Assembly: GCA_019119285.1 (NCBI GenBank)
Contig: DWXJ01000052.1
Coordinates: 1-27,918 of the forward strand
DNA: 27,918 nucleotides
Origin: Merdimonas faecigallinarum
Lineage (GTDB): Bacteria > Bacillota > Clostridia > Lachnospirales > Lachnospiraceae
Reading direction: 5' to 3'
Made by a program: the position numbers and the translations under genes. The notes under the pieces are model-generated. The model had not been told where the DNA came from. It saw nothing but the letters and a program-made list of their open reading frames with translations, and did no database searches. Positions 22,960-27,918 of the stretch are shown piece after piece (positions within the stretch are counted from its first letter, which is position 1; each line of letters starts with the position of its first letter).

Positions 22960-23020
22960 ATAACGCAAACGGGGACGGGGGATTTTTAAAAATCCCCCGT
23001 CCCCGTTTGCGTTATTTTTT
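22960..23020 (+). terminator. Perfect 56-bp palindrome acting as terminator; repeat-like
   Basis: The arms 22960-22987 and 22988-23015 are exact reverse complements (28 bp each, no loop). They begin ATAACGCAAACGGGGACGGG and run into an A/T centre. Six T's end at 23020 on the plus strand, so it can terminate murF. It fills the entire gap between the convergent murF and dehydrogenase genes. Its perfect symmetry and GGGGACGGGGG core look more like a dispersed repeat element than an ordinary terminator. Confidence 0.75.
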
Positions 23021-24071
23021 AATCTTCTGCAATCTTGATCACTGCTTTTACGATATCTGCTTTGTCGTGGATGCTGTGATCCATGGCTTCCTGCGCCTGA
23101 TCCAGGGTAAAGATGTCGGTAACGATACCTTTTAAGTTTACCTTGCCTTTTGCTACGGCATCGATCGCCAGCGGATAAATATGGCGATAACGGAATACGG
23201 TCTTGAAGGTCAGCTCTTTGTCCAGCGCCAGGCTCATGGGAAGGGTCATCTCGCCGCTCTTGCTGTAGCCTACCAGTACGATCGTGGAGCCTTTCTTTGC
23301 CGCATGGATCGCCTGTACCGTAGTGGGCTGAGATCCTGCAGTTTCAATGATCAGATCTGCTCCCAGTCCTCCGGTCAGTTCTTTGATCTTCGCTACCACG
23401 TCTTCTTTTCCGCCGTTGATCACGCCGGTGGCTCCAAGTTCCATGGCCTTTTCCAGACGCTTGTCCATCAGGTCTACCACATAAACCTCGGATACGCCTC
23501 TTGCCTTCAATGCCATCATGGATACCAGGCCGATGCAGCCTGCGCCCATTACCACTGCTTTCTGTCCCAGATGCGCGTCTCCCTGGATGGCCGCATGGAA
23601 TCCGACAGCCAGAGGCTCGATCAGCGCGCCCTCCAGGGTGCTTACATTGTCCGGAAGCTTGAAGCAAAGGGCCGCCTCATGGGCCACATATTCCTGAAAT
23701 ACACCGTCTACCGGAGGTGTTGCAAAAAAGATGACATCCGGGCAGAGATTATACTTGCCCTCTTTACAGAATTCACATTTTCCGCAGGTCTTTCCAGGCT
23801 CCAGCGCCACGCGGTCGCCCACTTTTAAATGTGTTACATTTTCTCCGACTTCCACAACCGTACCGCCCGGCTCATGTCCCAGTACGAACGGCGGCTCTAC
23901 CACGTAATCGCCGATTGCTCCGGTCTCATAGTAGTGCATATCAGAACCGCAGATCCCGACATACTCCAGCTTTACCAGCACCTCGTCTGCTGCCGGCTTC
24001 GGGATATCCCGCTCTTCAAATCCCATTTTGCCGATCCCGGTCATGACTGCAACTTTCATTTTTCCATCCAT
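23019..24071 (-). CDS. Zinc-dependent polyol dehydrogenase (xylitol/sorbitol type)
   Basis: This 350-residue medium-chain dehydrogenase oxidises a polyol such as xylitol to D-xylulose with NAD. Catalytic zinc ligands are Cys41 (GICGSDMHYYE), His66 and Glu67 (LGHEPGG). The structural zinc is held by Cys96, 99, 102 and 110. The Rossmann motif GAGCIGL (176-182) is followed by VVD with Asp200, favouring NAD over NADP. Xylitol rather than sorbitol is inferred because a xylulokinase gene and no fructokinase lies beside it. GGAGG is 9 nt before the ATG at 24071. It has its own promoter overlapping the end of the xylulokinase gene. Confidence 0.9.
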   Translation of the reverse strand: MDGKMKVAVMTGIGKMGFEERDIPKPAADEVLVKLEYVGICGSDMHYYETGAIGDYVVEPPFVLGHEPGGTVVEVGENVTHLKVGDRVALEPGKTCGKCEFCKEGKYNLCPDVIFFATPPVDGVFQEYVAHEAALCFKLPDNVSTLEGALIEPLAVGFHAAIQGDAHLGQKAVVMGAGCIGLVSMMALKARGVSEVYVVDLMDKRLEKAMELGATGVINGGKEDVVAKIKELTGGLGADLIIETAGSQPTTVQAIHAAKKGSTIVLVGYSKSGEMTLPMSLALDKELTFKTVFRYRHIYPLAIDAVAKGKVNLKGIVTDIFTLDQAQEAMDHSIHDKADIVKAVIKIAED

Positions 24072-24124
24072 AGTCTTAGACCTCCTACTACTTTATTAAG
24101 ATGTTTAAAAAACTTTCTAGTGCT

Positions 24125-24153
24125 ATTATAATGCAAAACCACCGTTAAAACAA
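24125..24153 (-). promoter_or_regulatory. Internal promoter for the polyol dehydrogenase
   Basis: On the minus strand TTGTTT (24153-24148), 17 bp, then TATAAT (24130-24125). The -35 lies in the last codons of the xylulokinase gene. No copy of the operator at 27279-27313 is seen here. Confidence 0.6.
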
Positions 24154-25623
24154 TGCCTTATTTGCAAAATATATCTCTTTAAAGCGCTGGAACTCTTCTT
24201 CGTATTTTTTTACATTTTCCGGGATGGGTTCTGTCGCCTCCGGACTCAAATGTACCATCCGGGCGCAGGCTTCTTCATAATCTTTATAATATCCGCTTCC
24301 CACCGCCGCGGTCATGGCCGCGCCGATACTTGCCTGCTCTTTTCCCTGATTGATATAGATGGGGCAGTCATACATATCCGCCTGGATCTGCCGGAAAAGC
24401 GGACTCTTTGCCCCGCCTCCCGCCGCGATGATCCGGTCGCCCCTGATCCCCAGGGAACGAAAGATCGCGTAGGATTCTTTCATGCTGTACACGATCCCTT
24501 CCATGGTGCTGCGGATCATGTGCCGTTTATCGTGGCGCAGCGTCATGCCCAGATACACGGCCTTGGCATTCGGGTCATTGTGCGGCGTCCGCTCTCCGTT
24601 CAGATAAGGCAGGAAGAGAAGTCCTTCACTGCCTGCAGGAACCTCTGAAGCAAGCGCTGTCATCGCGTCAAAACTCTGTGCGCCAAGGATATTGTTCTTC
24701 AGCCATTTCAGAGCGACGCCTCCGCTCAAATGCGCGCCCATAATGCTCCAGAGATGCTCGCCTCCATGGCACCAGGTATTGGTCCGAAGCTTCGGATCAT
24801 AGGTCGGCGCGTCGAGGGCGCAGGTCAGATGGCAGGCCGTACCGATGGTAGACGCCATAAGGCCGCCTCTGATCATCCCGTTTCCCAGCTCCATCATCAG
24901 GGAATCTCCGCCGCCGAAGGCCACAAAGGTACCTTCTTTTAGTCCGGTCCGCTCCGCGCATTCCTTTGTCACGGTCCCTGCCTTCTCATAGGACTCGTGG
25001 CTCTCCACCAGATACTCTGCCGGGATATCCAGCTTCTTTAAAATATCAAAGGCCCAGGTACGCGCCTTCATATCCCACATGCCGGTGCTGCAGGCGTCAG
25101 AGGCATCCGTGCCCAGTTCCCCGCAGATCCGGTAACGGATGTAATCCTTGGGGAGCATCACCTTGTAAATCTTTTCATAACGCGCAGGCTCTTTTTCCCG
25201 CACCCAGACAAGAGACGGCAGGAGAAATCCTGTGCTCAGCCGGTTTTCAAAGACTTTTGCGAACTCTTCTTCCGGCACGGTCCCGTAGATATGGCGGATC
25301 TGTTCCGCGCTTCTTTGATCCGCCCAGATAATGGCGTTGCCCACAGGCCGGATCTCCCGGTCCACCATCACAAGGCCGTGCATCTGCCCGGAAAAACCGA
25401 TCCCCCGGACCTCATCCCTGATTTCCGGTTTTTCGGCGAGCATTTTCCGGATCGCCTGTACGGTTGCCTCCCACAGCTGATCCATATCCTGCTCCGCCCG
25501 GTCCAGTTCCGGCTTCTGAATATCATATTCACACTGCCCTGCAGCAGCCGCGTTCCCGTCCGGATCCACCGCCACCGCGCGCACACTCGACGTTCCCAGA
25601 TCGATTCCTACAAAATATTCCAT
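24145..25623 (-). CDS. xylB: Xylulokinase
   Basis: This 492-residue FGGY-family kinase phosphorylates D-xylulose to xylulose 5-phosphate. It has the N-terminal phosphate loop GIDLGTSS (6-13), FSGQMHG (77-83), WADQRS (100-105) and FGGGDS with Asp240 as the likely base. The C-terminal ATP region has AAGGGAKSPLFRQIQADMYDCP. FSGQMHG with WADQR is the usual xylulokinase form in this family. The start overlaps the end of the aldo/keto reductase gene by 16 nt. Only a weak GGTGA-type site is visible, so translation is probably coupled. The dehydrogenase 73 bp downstream would supply its substrate. Confidence 0.92.
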   Translation of the reverse strand: MEYFVGIDLGTSSVRAVAVDPDGNAAAAGQCEYDIQKPELDRAEQDMDQLWEATVQAIRKMLAEKPEIRDEVRGIGFSGQMHGLVMVDREIRPVGNAIIWADQRSAEQIRHIYGTVPEEEFAKVFENRLSTGFLLPSLVWVREKEPARYEKIYKVMLPKDYIRYRICGELGTDASDACSTGMWDMKARTWAFDILKKLDIPAEYLVESHESYEKAGTVTKECAERTGLKEGTFVAFGGGDSLMMELGNGMIRGGLMASTIGTACHLTCALDAPTYDPKLRTNTWCHGGEHLWSIMGAHLSGGVALKWLKNNILGAQSFDAMTALASEVPAGSEGLLFLPYLNGERTPHNDPNAKAVYLGMTLRHDKRHMIRSTMEGIVYSMKESYAIFRSLGIRGDRIIAAGGGAKSPLFRQIQADMYDCPIYINQGKEQASIGAAMTAAVGSGYYKDYEEACARMVHLSPEATEPIPENVKKYEEEFQRFKEIYFANKALF

Positions 25624-26207
25624 GCATCTTCACCATCCCAGATATCCCGCCAGTCTTCTGCCTCTTCCCAGAGAAATACCTTTCCCTTGATGAGGCGGGC
25701 GTTCTGATCTGCCTTTCTTAATCGCTCCATTTCCTCGTCCGTGAGGAAATCTTCCGTTACACATTTTAAATTTTCCACATATTCCTTTTCATAAATGGAA
25801 AATGGAATGGGAATCTGTCCTCTCTGCACCGCCCATTTTACGCAGATCGTCGCCGGATGGCAGTGATGGGCCGCCGCGATCTCTTTTAACGCCGGCAGTT
25901 CAAAGGTCACCACGTCTCCTTCCCCGTGCCTGTCATTCCATACCTTGGTCATAATGGTAAGGTCTTCCCGCTGCACAATGCCGTCTGCAAAGGCTTTCTG
26001 AAACACCTGGCCGATCTCCTTTTCATTTCCATAAGCCGCCGCACAGTCAAACAGCCGGTAACCGGCTTTTATGGCGCCGTAAACAGCGTCTGATACTTCC
26101 CCGGAACTGTAACGGTCATTTCCAAATGTCCCCATGCCGATCCCTGGGATCACCATCCCGTCGGACAGCTTCCTTTCGGGAACCAGTACGGGATTTACCT
26201 GTTCCAT
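25608..26207 (-). CDS. Aldo/keto reductase with a large internal deletion
   Basis: This 199-residue frame has both ends of an aldo/keto reductase but not the middle. Residues 1-98 carry the barrel start, with Asp54 and Tyr59 (FDCAAAYG) and Lys88 (TKVWNDRHGEGD). From about residue 99 the sequence jumps to the C-terminal part (LKEIAAAHHCHPATICVKWAVQRG, then PIPFSIYEKEYVENLKCVTED). The strands holding the catalytic His (usually in a VHWP-type motif) and part of the cofactor site, roughly 110-125 residues, are missing. The frame is open, has AAAGGAG 8 nt before the ATG, and overlaps xylB, so it is still translated in principle. Loss of the catalytic His makes it probably inactive as a reductase. 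An assembly error is a possible alternative. Confidence 0.8.
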   Translation of the reverse strand: MEQVNPVLVPERKLSDGMVIPGIGMGTFGNDRYSSGEVSDAVYGAIKAGYRLFDCAAAYGNEKEIGQVFQKAFADGIVQREDLTIMTKVWNDRHGEGDVVTFELPALKEIAAAHHCHPATICVKWAVQRGQIPIPFSIYEKEYVENLKCVTEDFLTDEEMERLRKADQNARLIKGKVFLWEEAEDWRDIWDGEDAWNIL

Positions 26208-26224
26208 ACGATCCTCTCCTTTCT

Positions 26225-27259
26225 CTATCTGCCGGGAATATATGTTCCTTTGACAGGAATGATCCTGGCTCTCCATCCGCTTTTTTCCTCTCTCTGGCGT
26301 TCCAGACATTCATAAATCTCCCGGGCCGCCACACCCAGATCCTGGTTATACACTGATACCGGGAACCGTCCCGAACCCTCAAAATCATCAATGGCCGCCA
26401 GCCGCACCCGGGAACTCTCCTGCCCGCTTGTTTCCCAGAGGCTCTCTGCCGTCTGCTGGGCCAGTTCTCCGGTCCCGCATACAATGAGTCCGTCCGACAT
26501 CTCTTCTGCCATCTTCCGGATCTCTTCCGCCGCTGTCCGCGCCATCTGCCGGTTCCTTCTCCAGGGCACGTGACAGACCTGTCCCTGGGGGCAGAGTTTG
26601 CGAAACGCTTCTTCTCTTTTACGGATATTGCCGATGGCCAGATTATCCCAGCCCACATACAGGTACTGCCGGTGCTTTTCTTCTCTTTCCAGCAGCGTCC
26701 GCAGCGCATCCACATTATCCACAAAGACGCTGTCCGCAAATGGCCCGCAGGCGTCCGTATCAAAAAAGACCAGATTCATGCCGATACTGCGGAGCCGGAG
26801 CAGTTTTTCCTGGTCCACGCCCCGGTCATCCGGCCAGACCACTGCATTCCGGATATTTTTGGTATACAGCCGGTACAGACAATCCTCAAGGGTGGTTCCC
26901 TCCGGCGCCTCCACATACAGGAGCAGCGCATCCTGTTCCCAGGCGCATCTCTGAAATTCTGCAATAAAGCGGGCAAAAAAGGGATTTCTGGAGGGGGCCG
27001 CCAGCGCGATCACATCCATCGCCGTCTCATTTCCGTGATTTTTCAGCGTCACGGTGGTTCCGTTCCCCACCTCCCGCAGGATCAGGCCTTCCTCTTCCAG
27101 AAGTTCCAGCGCTTTGCGCACCGTAATCCTGCTGACGTTAAAATCTTCCGACAACTGCCGTTCAGACGGGATCTTTTCCCCGTCCCGGCAGATTCCCTCA
27201 TATATCTGGCGGCAGATCTGGTTTTTCAGTTCAATGTACCGAAGTTCTGTTGACTCCAT
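26225..27259 (-). CDS. GntR-LacI chimeric repressor of the polyol cluster
   Basis: This 344-residue regulator has a GntR winged helix at the N-terminus (about 6-72, with LSEDFNVSRITVRKALELLEEEGL). A LacI-type sugar-binding domain follows (from about 80, with VIALAAPSRNPFFARFIAEF, later VRLAAIDDFEGSGRFPVSVYNQDL). This is the architecture of AraR-like sugar repressors, where sugar binding releases the operator. The ATG at 27259 has GGGAGG 7 nt before it. A GTG two codons upstream falls in the spacer region and is not preferred. It heads the cluster, 17 bp before the aldo/keto reductase gene, and its promoter is buried in an inverted repeat, so autoregulation is likely. Xylitol or xylulose as inducer is inference. 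Confidence 0.88.
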   Translation of the reverse strand: MESTELRYIELKNQICRQIYEGICRDGEKIPSERQLSEDFNVSRITVRKALELLEEEGLILREVGNGTTVTLKNHGNETAMDVIALAAPSRNPFFARFIAEFQRCAWEQDALLLYVEAPEGTTLEDCLYRLYTKNIRNAVVWPDDRGVDQEKLLRLRSIGMNLVFFDTDACGPFADSVFVDNVDALRTLLEREEKHRQYLYVGWDNLAIGNIRKREEAFRKLCPQGQVCHVPWRRNRQMARTAAEEIRKMAEEMSDGLIVCGTGELAQQTAESLWETSGQESSRVRLAAIDDFEGSGRFPVSVYNQDLGVAAREIYECLERQREEKSGWRARIIPVKGTYIPGR

Positions 27260-27278
27260 GCACACACCTCCCGGTCAT

Positions 27279-27313
27279 TTCTCAATGGTATTCTATCATA
27301 ATACCATTGAGAA
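27279..27313. promoter_or_regulatory. Operator: perfect inverted repeat with 14-bp arms
   Basis: TTCTCAATGGTATT (27279-27292) and AATACCATTGAGAA (27300-27313) are exact inverted arms around a 7-nt spacer. The repeat covers the spacer and -10 and abuts the -35 of the repressor promoter. It is a strong candidate binding site for the GntR-LacI protein encoded just downstream. Confidence 0.75.
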
Positions 27314-27318
27314 GTCAA
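27290..27318 (-). promoter_or_regulatory. Promoter of the polyol cluster
   Basis: On the minus strand TTGACT (27318-27313), a 17-bp spacer, and TAGAAT (27295-27290). It is almost wholly inside the inverted repeat at 27279-27313. Confidence 0.65.
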
Positions 27319-27339
27319 AGTGTTTCTATCCCGGAAAAC

Positions 27340-27368
27340 TTGCGGCATCTCCGGCGCTGTAGTACAAT
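27340..27368 (+). promoter_or_regulatory. Promoter for the gene at the right edge
   Basis: TTGCGG, a 17-bp spacer, and TACAAT, followed by AAAGG at 27386-27390 and the ATG at 27401. It is divergent from the polyol promoter and lies outside its operator. Confidence 0.6.
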
Positions 27369-27400
27369 AAAGCCATACTCGTAAGAAAGGCGGGATTCTT

Positions 27401-27918
27401 ATGTTAAAAAAGGGATTGGGAGTCATTCTTGGAATTCTGGTTCTTATTCTTGGAGCGGTCTGCTGGATGAAACTTCGCACACCAGAAGAAGGTCAGAAGG
27501 TCGACAATTACCGTGTGATTTTTGAAAAGGGCAGCTACTGCGGCGGCACCCGTACCGGCTGCATGGATCTGAAGATCTCCCTGGAAAACGGAGAACACAG
27601 AAAAATGTTTGCTTCTGCAGATGATGTCACTGGAAATGGATATCATACGATCACCGATGACCATTATCTTCTCAGAGTCTGTCTGGATGATCAGGAGTTA
27701 AACAGCACCGCATATGAGATTTCCGCGGATCTGGACACCCAGCTCTTACGGATCTATTTCACCAACCCGCCGGCTGTGGCTTCCACCAACCAGGAATTGC
27801 CGGACGTGCGGATCTATGCCACAGAGATTCCCGACTGGGAAGCTGTAGATTCCCTGACGCTGACAAGCGGGGCTGCAGGCTCTCTGATCCTGGTCAGAAA
27901 AGATCAGATGGAAGACCT
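27401..27918 (+). CDS. Membrane-anchored protein of unknown function (partial)
   Basis: The frame from ATG 27401 stays open to the window edge (172 residues so far) and is incomplete at its 3' end. It starts with MLKKGLGVILG and a single hydrophobic helix (about 5-23), so the rest is probably outside the membrane. The body has a short cysteine motif SYCGGTRTGC (Cys47, Cys54) and is rich in beta-type segments and aspartate. I do not recognise a family. AAAGG is 10 nt before the ATG and a promoter is visible at 27340-27368. It could be a secreted or lipid-anchored accessory protein, but no function is supported. It points away from the polyol cluster and need not be linked to it. Confidence 0.75.
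   Translation, partial: MLKKGLGVILGILVLILGAVCWMKLRTPEEGQKVDNYRVIFEKGSYCGGTRTGCMDLKISLENGEHRKMFASADDVTGNGYHTITDDHYLLRVCLDDQELNSTAYEISADLDTQLLRIYFTNPPAVASTNQELPDVRIYATEIPDWEAVDSLTLTSGAAGSLILVRKDQMED

Noticed and set aside
1..27918. CRISPR array, prophage or complete insertion sequence
   Set aside because: No regularly spaced repeats with unique spacers and no integrase, transposase, capsid or terminase genes were seen.

Overview
The window looks like chromosomal DNA from a spore-forming Lachnospiraceae (Clostridia) bacterium. It has moderately high GC, strong AGGAGG-type ribosome sites and sigma-A promoters with 16-17 bp spacers. It carries sporulation genes (spoIIR and a SPOCS/LysM coat-type protein), Clostridia-type HPr-like proteins, and a typical Lachnospiraceae set of dnaE, pfkA, murI, ddl and murF. 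Genus cannot be fixed from the sequence alone. I see no phage, CRISPR array or intact insertion sequence.

Layout. Positions 1-308 hold tRNA-Cys (minus strand) with its promoter and a folded leader of about 100 nt. Positions 309-1489 hold a LUD-domain protein overlapped by a YgjP-type metallopeptidase. Positions 1503-1604 are a repeat/palindrome element that supplies the last codons of a PucR-type regulator (1588-2730). Upstream of that regulator lie three copies of a 17-bp dyad, TTGTR-N7-YACAA, spaced close to whole helical turns. An HPr-like protein (3024-3257) with tandem terminators and an AraC regulator on the plus strand (3468-4466) follow.

Positions 4494-10902 are a minus-strand housekeeping block: DUF1934, murI, pfkA, dnaE and a second HPr-like protein. 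Positions 10949-18033 are a long, tightly packed minus-strand series, read from right to left: PrcB-type lipoprotein, SPOCS/LysM protein, ispE, GntR/FCD regulator, spoIIR, cation efflux protein, acyl-ACP thioesterase and cvfB. Several of these overlap by 4-8 nt. A promoter with a candidate GntR operator lies just before ispE.

Positions 18163-22954 are a plus-strand run: plsC, nicotinate phosphoribosyltransferase, ddl and murF. It ends at a perfect 56-bp palindrome that fills the gap to the convergent xylitol cluster. Positions 23019-27259 (minus) form that cluster: a GntR-LacI chimeric repressor, an aldo/keto reductase with a large internal in-frame deletion, xylulokinase, and a xylitol/sorbitol-type dehydrogenase. 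Its promoter sits inside a perfect inverted repeat with 14-bp arms. A partial membrane-anchored protein of unknown function starts at 27401 and runs off the end.

How the genes work together. The dehydrogenase and xylulokinase would take a polyol such as xylitol through D-xylulose to xylulose 5-phosphate under control of the linked repressor. MurI, Ddl and MurF supply the D-Glu and D-Ala-D-Ala steps of peptidoglycan synthesis. SpoIIR and the SPOCS/LysM protein act in sporulation. The most novel-looking material is regulatory or repeat-like: the PucR boxes, the two long palindromes, the HPr-like proteins lacking the phospho-histidine, and the deleted aldo/keto reductase.
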